DNA of 64,000 bases, taken from assembly GCF_023008245.1 (NCBI RefSeq), contig NZ_CP090145.1:1922001-1986000 (forward strand), written 5' to 3'. Below, one piece after another: positions 8,856-18,459 of this stretch. The position numbers and the translations under genes are program-made. Source of the stretch: Flavobacterium sediminilitoris (GTDB lineage Bacteria; Bacteroidota; Bacteroidia; Flavobacteriales; Flavobacteriaceae). The notes beneath the pieces were generated by a model that was given only the letters and a program-made list of their open reading frames with translations, did not search any database and had not been told where the DNA came from. Positions within the stretch are counted from its first letter, which is position 1; every line of letters begins with the position of its first letter.

Positions 8856-10121
8856 TTATAAATCGTATTGTTTAATTTTTCTATATAATGTTCGTTCAGA
8901 TATTCCTAATTCGTCAGCAGCAGCTTTACGTTTTCCTTTGTTTCGTTCTAATGATTTTTTAATTAGCTCAATTTCTTTAGCTTCAAGACTTAATGTTTCT
9001 TCAACTTCTTCAACTGTTTCTGCAAAAAGATAGTCTTCGTCATCTAAATCGTCTTCATAAACTTCAGAATCAATAGGGTTTTGTAAAGGGATTAATTCAT
9101 TTTTAGATTCTTTTTCAAAATGTACAGTATCATCGTTTTGACCATAAATTCGTTGAATCAAATTTTTGTTTGTTTCTTGTACTTTAGTAGTGCCATTTTG
9201 CATTAATTCTAGTGTCAATTTCTTCAGATCATTTAAATCTGCTTTCATGTCAAAAAGAACTTTATATAAAATTTCTCGTTCATTACTAAAATCATTTTCA
9301 TTTTTTTTAGTATTGATAACTGAAGGTAAATTACTTCCTTCAGTTGGTAGATAATGCTGTAATGTTTGTAAATTAATATCTCTATTTGTTTCTAAAACTG
9401 AAATTTGTTCAGCAATATTTCTTAATTGACGAATGTTTCCATTCCATCTATATTTCAATAGATGTTGCACGGCTTCGCTTGTTAGTTTAATAGGTGGCAT
9501 TTTGTATTTATGTGCAAAATCCGAACAAAATTTACGAAATAGAATATGAATATCATCTTTTCTTTCACGTAAAGGAGGGAGTAATATTTCTACTGTACTT
9601 AATCTATAATATAAGTCTTCACGAAATTTTCCTTTTTCAATAGCATCAAACATGTTAACATTTGTAGCCGCAACAATTCTTACATTTGTTTTCTGTACTT
9701 GTGAAGAACCTACTTTTATAAATTCACCATTCTCAAGTACACGTAATAATCTAACTTGTGTAGTTAATGGTAATTCTCCTACTTCATCAAGGAAAATAGT
9801 TCCGCCATCTGCTACTTCAAAATATCCTTCTCGAGTTGATGTAGCTCCTGTAAAAGCTCCTTTTTCATGCCCGAAAAGTTCACTATCAATAGTTCCTTCT
9901 GGAATAGCTCCACAATTGACCGCAATGTATTTTCCATGCTTTCTATGTGATAGTGAGTGAATGATTTTAGGAATACTTTCCTTACCAACACCACTTTCTC
10001 CTGTTACTAATACAGAAATATCTGTAGGTGCAACTTGAATAGCTTTTTCTATGGAACGATTGAGTTTTGGGTCATTTCCAATGATTTCAAATCGTTGTTT
10101 TATGGCTTGTACTGTTTCCAT
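8856..10121 (-). CDS. Sigma-54 interacting transcriptional activator without sensor domain
   Basis: 421 residues. The AAA+ domain begins almost at the N terminus: Walker A GESGVGKE (41-48), sigma-54 contact loop GAFTGA (88-93), Walker B GGTIFLDE (106-113), and arginine-rich YYRLSTVEILLPPLRERKDD. An acidic linker (about 330-385) leads to a C-terminal Fis-type helix-turn-helix (KRKAAADELGISERTLYRKI). No receiver, PAS or GAF domain is present, so control must come from levels or a partner. It is cotranscribed with lptE and follows miaB by 30 bp. This gene order is common in Flavobacteriaceae. Confidence 0.93.
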   Translation of the reverse strand: METVQAIKQRFEIIGNDPKLNRSIEKAIQVAPTDISVLVTGESGVGKESIPKIIHSLSHRKHGKYIAVNCGAIPEGTIDSELFGHEKGAFTGATSTREGYFEVADGGTIFLDEVGELPLTTQVRLLRVLENGEFIKVGSSQVQKTNVRIVAATNVNMFDAIEKGKFREDLYYRLSTVEILLPPLRERKDDIHILFRKFCSDFAHKYKMPPIKLTSEAVQHLLKYRWNGNIRQLRNIAEQISVLETNRDINLQTLQHYLPTEGSNLPSVINTKKNENDFSNEREILYKVLFDMKADLNDLKKLTLELMQNGTTKVQETNKNLIQRIYGQNDDTVHFEKESKNELIPLQNPIDSEVYEDDLDDEDYLFAETVEEVEETLSLEAKEIELIKKSLERNKGKRKAAADELGISERTLYRKIKQYDL

Positions 10122-10151
10122 TAATTTGATAATTATATTGAGGTCGTTTCG

Positions 10152-11600
10152 TTATTGCATAATTGTTGAATATTCAACTGCTTCTCCTATTAATGTAGCA
10201 GCCGTACAATCAGTAATTTTTACATTTACAAAATCTCCCGGTTTGTAATTCTCTTTTGGGAAAACAACAACTGTATTTTGAGAGTTTCTTCCAGACCAAT
10301 GTTCACTAGAGCGTTTTGAATCTTTTTCTACTAATACCTCTACAATTTGACCTACAAACCTTTTTGTTTTTTCTAATGCATGGACTTGTTGCAAATCTAC
10401 AATCTCAGTTAATCTTCGTTTTTTTACTTCGTCAGGAACATCATCTTCCATTTTTCTAGCAGCCATCGTTCCAGGTCTTTCAGAATAAGCAAACATAAAA
10501 CCAAAATCATACTTTACATATTCCATTAAAGAAAGAGTATCTTTGTGATCTTCTTCTGTTTCTGTTGGGAAACCAGTAATCATATCTTGTGACAAAGAAA
10601 TATCTGGAATTATTCTTTTAATGTTATCAATTAAAGTCATATATTCTTCACGAGTGTGTTGACGATTCATTTCGTTTAGAATTCTAGTACTTCCAGATTG
10701 TACAGGTAAGTGAATATAATTACAAATATTATGATGTTTTGCCATAATTTCAATTACTTCAACATGCATATCTTGAGGATTAGATGTTGAAAAACGAAAA
10801 CGCATTTTTGGAAACTGTGAAGCGCACATATCTAATAATTGTGCAAAATCTACTGAAGTTGCTTTTTGCATTTCGGTTGCTTTTACAAAATCTTTTTTCA
10901 AACCACCTCCATACCATAAATAGCTATCAACATTTTGTCCTAATAATGTGATTTCTTTAAATCCTCTCAACCATAGATCTTGAATTTCTTCTATAATGCT
11001 TTGTGGTTCACGACTACGTTCACGACCACGGGTAAAAGGAACAACACAAAAAGTACACATATTATCACAACCTCTTGTAATGGATACAAATGCTGTTACT
11101 CCGTTAGAATTTAATCGAACAGGAGCAATGTCTCCGTAGGTTTCTTCTTTGGATAAGATTACATTTATGGCATCTCTACCATCTTCCACTTCTTTTAAAA
11201 GATTAGGAATGTCTTTGTAAGCATCTGGTCCTACAACCATGTCTACAATTTTCTCTTCTTCTAAAAATTTGTCTTTTAATCGTTCTGCCATACAGCCAAG
11301 AACTCCTACTTTCATGTTAGGGTTAATCTTTTTGACAGCATTATATTTTTCTAAGCGTTTTCTAATGGTTTGTTCCGCTTTATCTCGAATAGAACAAGTG
11401 TTAACTAATACTAAATCAGCTTCTTCTAGATTTTGAGTAGTATTGTAACCTTGGTTTGCTAATATTGAAGCAACAATTTCGCTATCAGAAAAATTCATTT
11501 GACAGCCATAACTTTCTATAAAAAGTTTTTTTGCGTTTTCTTCTTTTTGTTCTAAAACAAGACTTGTACCTTGTTTGTTTTCTTCGATAATCTTTTCCAT
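10152..11600 (-). CDS. miaB: tRNA-2-methylthio-N6-dimethylallyladenosine synthase MiaB
   Basis: A radical SAM methylthiotransferase modifying A37 of tRNAs. The N-terminal UPF0004 domain has three cluster cysteines (ESYGCQMNFSDSE, VNTCSIRDKA, GVLGCMAERL), the radical SAM site is RGCDNMCTFCVVP, and a C-terminal TRAM domain ends the protein. An upstream in-frame ATG at 11630 would overlap the -7 element at 11628-11635, so I place the start at 11600 (MEKIIEENKQ, 482 residues, about 20-nt leader). It heads the minus-strand series that continues to the sigma-54 activator. Confidence 0.96.
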   Translation of the reverse strand: MEKIIEENKQGTSLVLEQKEENAKKLFIESYGCQMNFSDSEIVASILANQGYNTTQNLEEADLVLVNTCSIRDKAEQTIRKRLEKYNAVKKINPNMKVGVLGCMAERLKDKFLEEEKIVDMVVGPDAYKDIPNLLKEVEDGRDAINVILSKEETYGDIAPVRLNSNGVTAFVSITRGCDNMCTFCVVPFTRGRERSREPQSIIEEIQDLWLRGFKEITLLGQNVDSYLWYGGGLKKDFVKATEMQKATSVDFAQLLDMCASQFPKMRFRFSTSNPQDMHVEVIEIMAKHHNICNYIHLPVQSGSTRILNEMNRQHTREEYMTLIDNIKRIIPDISLSQDMITGFPTETEEDHKDTLSLMEYVKYDFGFMFAYSERPGTMAARKMEDDVPDEVKKRRLTEIVDLQQVHALEKTKRFVGQIVEVLVEKDSKRSSEHWSGRNSQNTVVVFPKENYKPGDFVNVKITDCTAATLIGEAVEYSTIMQ

Positions 11601-11627
11601 AATACTAATTCGTGTATTTTCAGTCAG

Positions 11628-11635
11628 CAAAGATA
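11628..11635 (-). promoter_or_regulatory. -7 element (TATCTTTG) of miaB
   Basis: CAAAGATA on the plus strand is TATCTTTG on the minus strand. Transcription would start near 11622, which rules out the long MiaB start at 11630 and supports the ATG at 11600. Confidence 0.55.
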
Positions 11636-11709
11636 ATACTAAATTATAAATTATGACAAGATGTCAGATAATGTTTAACATAAGTTTTTTATTATTGCAA
11701 AAAAGTAAA

Positions 11710-12483
11710 ATGGAATTCTTAGATATAAAAAATAAAATTGACGCTAGTAATAGTGCTGATTTTGGTAATGTGTTTAATAGGTCTGTAGAGTTGTTTAAAA
11801 AAACGTGGTCTCAAGGTTTTTTATTGTTGATTTTTTTTATACTTACATATTTTAGCCTTGGAGTCATACTTGTTTTTCCTTTTGTAATAATTTCAGAATT
11901 CAATGATGGAATAAACATTACGAATAATTTTGGTTTTTCTCTTTTTGGTATATTGTGCTTTTTTGTGATTATTATATTTCTATTGTTTTTGATGACTTTT
12001 TTTACAGGATTATTAGGAGGTTTGTATGTTATTTATGAAAAAGCAGATAAGAATGAAAATTATAGCACTAGTGATTTTTTTGTTTTGTTAAGGAAAAACA
12101 CTTTTGTGAAGACTTTTAAAATTTCAACTATCACTTTAGGAATTGTTTTGGTTTCTTATATGATGTGTTTCTTCCCAATTTTATATACAATAATACCTAT
12201 AAGTTATATTGTTATAGTGTACGCTTTTAACCAAAATATGAATACGACAGAAGTAGTGAAAATAGCTTTTGCAATTGGAAATAAAAACTGGGTTGTTACT
12301 TTTTTATTAAGAATTGTTATGAGTTTTATTGCCTATTTTGGGCTCTTCCTTTGTGGTATAGGTTTCTTTTTCACGTTTGCAATAATTTTAATCCCACAAT
12401 ACTTTATTTATAAAGATGCAACGGGTTATAAAGGATATGATGAGCTAGATAAAATTCGAGGTTATGAACAGGATAAAATTTAA
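11710..12483 (+). CDS. Polytopic inner-membrane protein, function unknown
   Basis: 257 residues from the ATG at 11710 (MEFLDIKNKIDASNSADFGN); an in-frame ATG exists at 11653 but its extra 19 residues look like non-coding leader. About five to six membrane segments, including FLLLIFFILTYFSLGVILVF, ILCFFVIIIFLLFLMTFFTG and FIAYFGLFLCGIGFFFTFAI, with a cytosolic stretch between (VIYEKADKNENYSTSDFFVL). The layout resembles DUF975-like membrane proteins of unknown role. It is divergent from miaB and 67 bp before topA. Confidence 0.7.
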   Translation: MEFLDIKNKIDASNSADFGNVFNRSVELFKKTWSQGFLLLIFFILTYFSLGVILVFPFVIISEFNDGINITNNFGFSLFGILCFFVIIIFLLFLMTFFTGLLGGLYVIYEKADKNENYSTSDFFVLLRKNTFVKTFKISTITLGIVLVSYMMCFFPILYTIIPISYIVIVYAFNQNMNTTEVVKIAFAIGNKNWVVTFLLRIVMSFIAYFGLFLCGIGFFFTFAIILIPQYFIYKDATGYKGYDELDKIRGYEQDKI

Positions 12484-12522
12484 TTATTGTTATTTCAAGA
12501 ATGTTTAATTTAAAAAAAAGCA

Positions 12523-12530
12523 TACTTTTG
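12523..12530 (+). promoter_or_regulatory. -7 element (TACTTTTG) of topA
   Basis: TACTTTTG lies 20 bp before the topA ATG. The -33 region is weak (ATGTTTAA near 12501). Confidence 0.45.
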
Positions 12531-12550
12531 TTCCAAATAAAAAATGGATA

Positions 12551-15046
12551 ATGGCAAAGAATTTAGTTATTGTAGAGTCACCTGCAAAGGCAAAAACGAT
12601 CGAAAAATTTTTAGGAAAGGATTATCAAGTTGAGTCTAGCTTTGGGCACATTGCAGACTTACCTTCAAAAGAAATAGGGGTAGATGTTGAAAATGGCTTT
12701 AAACCAAAGTATGAAGTATCAAGCGATAAAAAAGCATTGGTTAAGAAACTAAAAGACTTGTCTAAATCAGCTGAAATGGTTTGGCTTGCTTCCGATGAAG
12801 ACCGTGAAGGAGAAGCAATTGCTTGGCATTTATCAGAAGAATTGAAATTAGACCAAAATAAGACAAAAAGAATTGTTTTTCATGAGATTACTAAAACAGC
12901 TATACAAAAGGCAATTGAAAATCCTAGAAGTATAGATTATAATTTAGTAAATGCGCAACAAGCAAGAAGAGTTTTAGATAGGTTAGTAGGATATGAATTG
13001 TCTCCTGTTCTGTGGAAAAAAGTAAAAGGAGGTTTGTCAGCGGGTAGAGTTCAGTCAGTATCTGTTAGATTAATTGTAGAAAAAGAAAGAGATATTCAAA
13101 ACTTCAAATCTGTAGCGTCATATAGTATAGCTGCGGAATTTACTAATGAAGCAGGAAAATCATTCAAAGCGAAATTGCCTAAAAATTTTGAAACAAGAAA
13201 AGAAGCAGAAGATTTTCTTAAACAAAATATAGAATCAAAATATAAAGTTGCAGATTTAGAAACGAAACCAACTAAAAAATCTCCTGCAGCTCCATTTACT
13301 ACATCCACATTACAACAAGAAGCAGCAAGAAAATTGTATTTACCTGTTGGAATTACAATGCAAATTGCTCAACGTTTGTATGAAGCCGGTTTAATTACTT
13401 ACATGAGAACGGATAGTGTTAATTTGTCTAATGAGGCAATGAATGCTACTCAAGCTGAGATTGAAGGATACTACGGAAAAGAATACAGTAAGCCAAGAAA
13501 TTATAATACAAAATCTAAAGGAGCGCAAGAAGCTCACGAAGCAATTCGTCCTACAGATATGTCTCGTCATACCGTTAATATAGATAGAGATCAAGCAAGA
13601 TTATATGATTTAATTTGGAAACGTACGATTGCATCACAGATGAGTGATGCGCAATTAGAACGTACAAATGTTAAAATAGAAGCAAATAACCATTCAGAGT
13701 ATTTTACAGCTACTGGTGAGGTTATAAAATTTGAAGGATTTTTAAAAGTCTATCTTGAAGGGCATGATGATGACGAAGAAGAGCAAGAAGGAATGCTTCC
13801 TGCAATGAAAATTAATGAAAAGCTGTTGAATAATTATATTACAGCTACGGAGCGTTTTTCAAGACCACCAAGTCGTTATACGGAAGCTTCTTTGGTGAAA
13901 AAATTAGAAGAATTAGGAATCGGTCGTCCATCAACATATGCACCAACTATTTCTACGATTATTAATCGTAATTATGTGGAAAAAGGAACTTTTGAAGGGC
14001 AGGAAAGAAATTATAATCAATTAGTTCTAGAAGGAGGAAAGGTTGTTTCAAAGGATTTGACTGAGAATACTGGTTCAGATAAAGGAAAATTAGTACCTAC
14101 AGATATTGGAATGATTGTAAATGACTTTCTAGTAGCTAATTTTAAAACTATTTTAGATTATAATTTTACAGCAAAAGTAGAGCAAGATTTTGATGAAATT
14201 GCTTCAGGAAATGAAGATTGGGTAAAAATGATGAGTGATTTTTATAATCATTTTCATCCTACTGTTATAGATGTTGAAAAAAATGCTGAAAGAGAAACAG
14301 GAGAGAGAATATTGGGAAAACATCCTGATAGTGGAAGACAAGTTTCGGTTAGATTAGGGAAATTTGGACCAATGGTTCAAATAGGAGAACAAGAAGATGA
14401 GGAAAAGCAGTTTGCTAGTTTATTGCCAGAACAAAACATTGGAACAATTACATTAGAAGAAGCCTTGACGTTGTTTTTATTACCGAAGTCATTAGGAAGT
14501 TATGAAGATGAAGAAGTTGAGGTAAATAATGGGCGTTTCGGACCTTATGTTAGGTTTGGTAAGGTTTTTATTTCGCTTCCTAAAGGAGAAGAGCCATTAG
14601 ATGTTACAATAGGTAGAGCTATTGAGTTAATTGAGGAGAAAAAACAAGCAGACGCTCCTATAGGAACTTATGATAACTTACCTGTTCAAAAAGGAGTAGG
14701 GCGTTTTGGTCCATTTATAAAATGGAACGGAATGTTTATCAATGTTAATAAAAAATATGATTTTGATAATTTATCTCAAGAAGATATCAATGAATTAGTT
14801 GCAGATAAAATTCAAAAGGAAATAGATAAAGTAATCCACGATTGGTCAGAAGAAGGAATTAGAGTTGAAAAAGCTAGATGGGGAAGATCGGTCATTTTAA
14901 AAGGGAAGGTGAAAATCGAATTAGGTAAAGATTTCGATGCTTCTAAATTAACTTTAGAAAAAGCGAAAGAAATGATTGAAGCAAAAGCACCTGCTAAGAA
15001 AACGGCTAAAAAACCAGCAAAGAAAGCAACTACAAAAAAGAAATAG
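12551..15046 (+). CDS. topA: DNA topoisomerase I (type IA)
   Basis: 831 residues. The Toprim domain opens with NLVIVESPAKAKTIEKFLG and contains SDEDREGEAIAWH. The catalytic tyrosine is in LITYMRTDS (Tyr284). After the core (to about residue 590) there are C-terminal repeats with the pattern GRFGPYVRFGK / GRFGPFIKWNG in place of classical four-cysteine zinc fingers, then a Lys/Ala-rich tail (KKTAKKPAKKATTKKK) that should bind DNA. It relaxes negative supercoils. The next gene starts 3 bp after its stop, so the two are probably cotranscribed. Confidence 0.97.
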   Translation: MAKNLVIVESPAKAKTIEKFLGKDYQVESSFGHIADLPSKEIGVDVENGFKPKYEVSSDKKALVKKLKDLSKSAEMVWLASDEDREGEAIAWHLSEELKLDQNKTKRIVFHEITKTAIQKAIENPRSIDYNLVNAQQARRVLDRLVGYELSPVLWKKVKGGLSAGRVQSVSVRLIVEKERDIQNFKSVASYSIAAEFTNEAGKSFKAKLPKNFETRKEAEDFLKQNIESKYKVADLETKPTKKSPAAPFTTSTLQQEAARKLYLPVGITMQIAQRLYEAGLITYMRTDSVNLSNEAMNATQAEIEGYYGKEYSKPRNYNTKSKGAQEAHEAIRPTDMSRHTVNIDRDQARLYDLIWKRTIASQMSDAQLERTNVKIEANNHSEYFTATGEVIKFEGFLKVYLEGHDDDEEEQEGMLPAMKINEKLLNNYITATERFSRPPSRYTEASLVKKLEELGIGRPSTYAPTISTIINRNYVEKGTFEGQERNYNQLVLEGGKVVSKDLTENTGSDKGKLVPTDIGMIVNDFLVANFKTILDYNFTAKVEQDFDEIASGNEDWVKMMSDFYNHFHPTVIDVEKNAERETGERILGKHPDSGRQVSVRLGKFGPMVQIGEQEDEEKQFASLLPEQNIGTITLEEALTLFLLPKSLGSYEDEEVEVNNGRFGPYVRFGKVFISLPKGEEPLDVTIGRAIELIEEKKQADAPIGTYDNLPVQKGVGRFGPFIKWNGMFINVNKKYDFDNLSQEDINELVADKIQKEIDKVIHDWSEEGIRVEKARWGRSVILKGKVKIELGKDFDASKLTLEKAKEMIEAKAPAKKTAKKPAKKATTKKK

Positions 15047-15049
15047 TGA

Positions 15050-16201
15050 ATGGTTTTTGATTTTTTACAACCTGTAAGCTCAAATTATCTTGAATTTAAT
15101 GAAACACTTTCAAGTCAGACATTAGGGAAAAAGACATTGTTTCATACTGAAACGAATTTTCCAGATATAGACAATGTAAATATTGCTATTATATGTGTGA
15201 ATGAAAATAGAGGAAGAGGAATTGATAACAATAATAGTAATAACTTTGATGCGTTTAGAAGAAAATTTTATTCGTTATTTCCTGGAAATTGGAATGTTTC
15301 ACTTGTCGACTTAGGAAATGTTATTGCTGGAGAAACAATAGAGGATACTTATTTTTTAGTTAAAACGATTAATGAAGACTTATTAAGGAAAAATATTTTA
15401 CCTATTATTATAGGAGGAACTCAAGATTTAACATATGCACTTTATAGGGCTTATGATAATTTAGATCAAATGGTAAATTTAGTAGCAATTGATAGTAAAT
15501 TTGATTTTGAGAAAGAGAATGTTTACCTTTATGAATCCTATTTAACAAAAATTATTGTCGAAGAGCCAAATAATTTATTTAATTTTAGTAATATTGGCTA
15601 TCAAACATATTATAATTCTCAAGAAGAAATTGACTTAATTGAAAAACTATTTTTCGAAGCGTATCGATTAGGAGAGGTTTCAAATAAGATAGCAATAGCA
15701 GAACCTGTTTTCAGAGACGCAGATATTGTTAGTATTGATATGAATGCGGTTCAATCTTCCTTTTCGGGAAAGCTTCAAGAGTTTAACTCAAATGGGTTTG
15801 ATGGTAAAGAAATTTGTACATTGGCTAGATATTCAGGAATTAGCGATAAAGTATCTAGTTTTGGAATATTTAACTTTGAGCCTAATGATAGTGAATCATT
15901 ACTGGTAGCGCAAAGTGTATGGTATTTTATTGAAGGATATTGTTTTCGTTCAAAAGAATATCCATTTGGAAGTAAGGAAGATTATTTGAAATATATTGTA
16001 TTGATTGATGAAGATGAATTAATCTTTTTTAAGAGTAATAAAACAGAAAGATGGTGGATTGAAATACCATTTTTAGATAATGTAAATAATAAATTAAAAA
16101 GAAATACGTTATTACCTTGCACTCATGATGATTATTTGTTAGCATGTGAGCAAGAAGTGCCTAATAGATGGTGGAAGGCATATCGACGTAATTTATTGTA
16201 G
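15050..16201 (+). CDS. Ureohydrolase (arginase/formimidoylglutamase)-fold protein with altered metal site
   Basis: 383 residues of the arginase superfamily, usually named formimidoylglutamase in flavobacterial genomes. The three metal-ligand motifs are present but degenerate: GGTQD (122-126) where GGxH is expected, IDSKFD (147-152) where DAHxD is expected, and SIDMNAVQS (228-236) where SxDxDxxDP is expected. Three of six Mn ligands thus become Gln125, Lys150 and Asn232. Catalysis as a dinuclear Mn enzyme is doubtful; a structural or binding role is possible. It sits 3 bp after topA and just upstream of gldKLMN, with no hut or arg genes nearby. Confidence 0.85.
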   Translation: MVFDFLQPVSSNYLEFNETLSSQTLGKKTLFHTETNFPDIDNVNIAIICVNENRGRGIDNNNSNNFDAFRRKFYSLFPGNWNVSLVDLGNVIAGETIEDTYFLVKTINEDLLRKNILPIIIGGTQDLTYALYRAYDNLDQMVNLVAIDSKFDFEKENVYLYESYLTKIIVEEPNNLFNFSNIGYQTYYNSQEEIDLIEKLFFEAYRLGEVSNKIAIAEPVFRDADIVSIDMNAVQSSFSGKLQEFNSNGFDGKEICTLARYSGISDKVSSFGIFNFEPNDSESLLVAQSVWYFIEGYCFRSKEYPFGSKEDYLKYIVLIDEDELIFFKSNKTERWWIEIPFLDNVNNKLKRNTLLPCTHDDYLLACEQEVPNRWWKAYRRNLL

Positions 16202-16346
16202 ATCAAAGTAATTTTAAGAAATTATACCAGTTTTTTTATATTAATTTTAATATTTTTTTAAGAAATTATCTAAAATAATTGTTTTTTTCAAAATTATTGA
16301 ATAGGTTTACGCCCTTAAAAGTAAAATTATATTAACCCAAATTTAT

Positions 16347-17720
16347 ATGAAGAAGTTAGTTGTATTTACAGCAATCTTATCATTGTTTATCAGTTGTGGT
16401 AAAGGAGATAGAGGTGAATTAGTAGGAGTAAAAGGAAAGAGATGGAATCCTGAGAAACCTTATGGGATGACATTAGTGCCAGGCGGCGCTTACATTATGG
16501 GTAAATCAGATGATGATTTAGCTGGTATTCAAGATGCCCCTACAAAAACAGTAACTGTTCGTTCGTTTTATATGGACGAAACGGAAGTCACAAACAGTGA
16601 ATACCGTCAATTTGTGGAGTGGGTGAAAGACTCAACCATTAGAACTAGACTTGCGATGTTGGCTGACGAAGTTGGTCAAACCGCTACAGACGGAGCTGGT
16701 GGAATTGGAGATTATGCATTTGCAGATGCAAATGTGGAAGAAATGTCTCCATATGATAAATATATGTATGAGAATTACTACAGTATCGGTACTGATGATG
16801 ATCCTTATGCTGGAAGAAAATTGAATAAAAAAGTGAAACTTTTAAATGATCCACAGAAGTATCCAGATGAGTACTATGTTGAAGTTATGGACTCAATGTA
16901 TCTTCCTGAATCAGAATCATATAATGGGTTAAAAACAATTGATGTTTCTAAGCTTAAATTTAAGTTTAGAGAAGTAGATTGGAATAAAGCTGTAACTAAA
17001 AAAGGACGTAAAGGTTTATATGAAGAGAATAAACCAGTAGAAATATATCCTGATACAACAGTTTGGATTAAAGATTTTGCTTACTCATATAATGAGCCAA
17101 TGCATAATGATTATTTTTGGCATCAAGCTTATGGGGAATATCCTGTAGTTGGTGTTACATGGAATCAAGCAAAAGCTTTTTGTGCATGGAGAACTTTATA
17201 TAAAAATGCATATATCAAAAAGAAAAAAGGAAGAGATCAAGTAAACTCTTTCCGTTTGCCTACAGAAGCTGAATGGGAATATGCAGCTAGAGGCGGAATT
17301 GAGTCAGGAGCTTTCCCTTGGGGTGGTCCTTATGCTAAAAATGATAGAGGATGTTTTATGGCTAACTTTAAGCCAAATAGAGGTGATTACGCAGCTGATG
17401 GTGCTTTATATACTGTAGAAGCAAAATCGTACGAGCCAAACAATTTTAATCTTTACAATATGGCTGGAAACGTTTCAGAATGGACAGAATCATCTTATGA
17501 TGTTACTGCTTATGAATTCGTTTCTACTATGAATCCAAATGTTCCAGATCGTAAAAACCAAAGAAAAGTTGTTCGTGGTGGATCATGGAAAGATGTTGCT
17601 TACTTCTTGCAAGTGTCAACTCGTGATTTCGAATATGCTGATTCAGCTAGAAGTTACATCGGATTTAGAACTGTACAAGATTACATGGGAACTGCAGCAA
17701 CTGCAACAAGTCCTAAATAA
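16347..17720 (+). CDS. gldK: Gliding motility/T9SS lipoprotein GldK
   Basis: 457 residues. The lipoprotein signal (LVVFTAILSLFISCGKG) has its lipobox cysteine at about residue 17. The rest is an FGE-sulfatase (formylglycine-generating enzyme-like) fold: YGMTLVPGGAYIMGKSDDD, ETEVTNSEYRQFV, RLPTEAEWEYAARGG, NMAGNVSEWTESSY and VRGGSWKD. GldK pairs with GldN to form the periplasmic ring of the type IX secretion system beneath the outer membrane. It is first in gldKLMN; the 145 bp upstream are AT-rich and carry a 14-bp direct repeat. Confidence 0.98.
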   Translation: MKKLVVFTAILSLFISCGKGDRGELVGVKGKRWNPEKPYGMTLVPGGAYIMGKSDDDLAGIQDAPTKTVTVRSFYMDETEVTNSEYRQFVEWVKDSTIRTRLAMLADEVGQTATDGAGGIGDYAFADANVEEMSPYDKYMYENYYSIGTDDDPYAGRKLNKKVKLLNDPQKYPDEYYVEVMDSMYLPESESYNGLKTIDVSKLKFKFREVDWNKAVTKKGRKGLYEENKPVEIYPDTTVWIKDFAYSYNEPMHNDYFWHQAYGEYPVVGVTWNQAKAFCAWRTLYKNAYIKKKKGRDQVNSFRLPTEAEWEYAARGGIESGAFPWGGPYAKNDRGCFMANFKPNRGDYAADGALYTVEAKSYEPNNFNLYNMAGNVSEWTESSYDVTAYEFVSTMNPNVPDRKNQRKVVRGGSWKDVAYFLQVSTRDFEYADSARSYIGFRTVQDYMGTAATATSPK

Positions 17721-17770
17721 ATATTTAACCAATTTTTAATTATATTAACTTAACTAACTAAAATTTTATT

Positions 17771-18403
17771 ATGGCAATTTTAAGTAAAAAAATGATGAAC
17801 TTCCTTTATGGAATGGGTGCAGCAGTTGTAATTGTTGGAGCTTTATTCAAATTACAACACTGGGTATTTGCAAACGAAATGTTAATTATCGGACTTTTAA
17901 CGGAAGCGTTTATTTTCGGTTTATCAGCATTTGAAGCACCTGAAAAAGACTTAGATTGGTCTTTAGTTTATCCTGAATTAGCTGGTGGCGAAGCTGCTGG
18001 AAAAAAGAAAGCAGAAAATCCTGCTGAAGCTCAAGGATTATTGTCTCAAAAATTAGATAGCATGTTAAAAGATGCTAAAATTGATGGAGCATTAATGGAA
18101 AGCTTAGGAAGTAGTATTAGAAACTTTGAAGGAGCTGCAAAAAGCATTTCTCCTACAGTAGATTCTATCGCTTCTCAAAAGAAATATTCTGAAGAAATGT
18201 CTCAAGCTGCTGCTCAAATGGAAGCATTAAATAGCTTATATAAAGTACAATTAGAAAGCGCTTCTAGAAATGCTGAAGCAAATAAAGAAATTGCTGATAA
18301 TGCAGCTAAATTAAAAGAACAAATGCAATCTATGACATCAAACATTGCATCTTTAAATGCTGTTTATGGAGGTATGTTAACTGCTATGAATACAAGAGGA
18401 TAA
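17771..18403 (+). CDS. gldL: Gliding motility/T9SS motor protein GldL
   Basis: 210 residues with two membrane helices at the N terminus (FLYGMGAAVVIVGALFKLQHW and ANEMLIIGLLTEAFIFGLSAF, residues about 10-60). The glutamate in the second helix (TEAFIF) is a candidate proton-path residue as known for the GldLM motor. The rest is a cytoplasmic, mostly helical tail with coiled-coil character (EEMSQAAAQMEALNSLYKVQ). GldL forms the inner-membrane motor pentamer around GldM. It is 50 bp after gldK and 56 bp before gldM. Confidence 0.98.
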   Translation: MAILSKKMMNFLYGMGAAVVIVGALFKLQHWVFANEMLIIGLLTEAFIFGLSAFEAPEKDLDWSLVYPELAGGEAAGKKKAENPAEAQGLLSQKLDSMLKDAKIDGALMESLGSSIRNFEGAAKSISPTVDSIASQKKYSEEMSQAAAQMEALNSLYKVQLESASRNAEANKEIADNAAKLKEQMQSMTSNIASLNAVYGGMLTAMNTRG

Positions 18404-18459
18404 TTAGTTTTATCATTTAAATTAACAAAATTTATTAATTAAAAAAACTAATTACAAAA

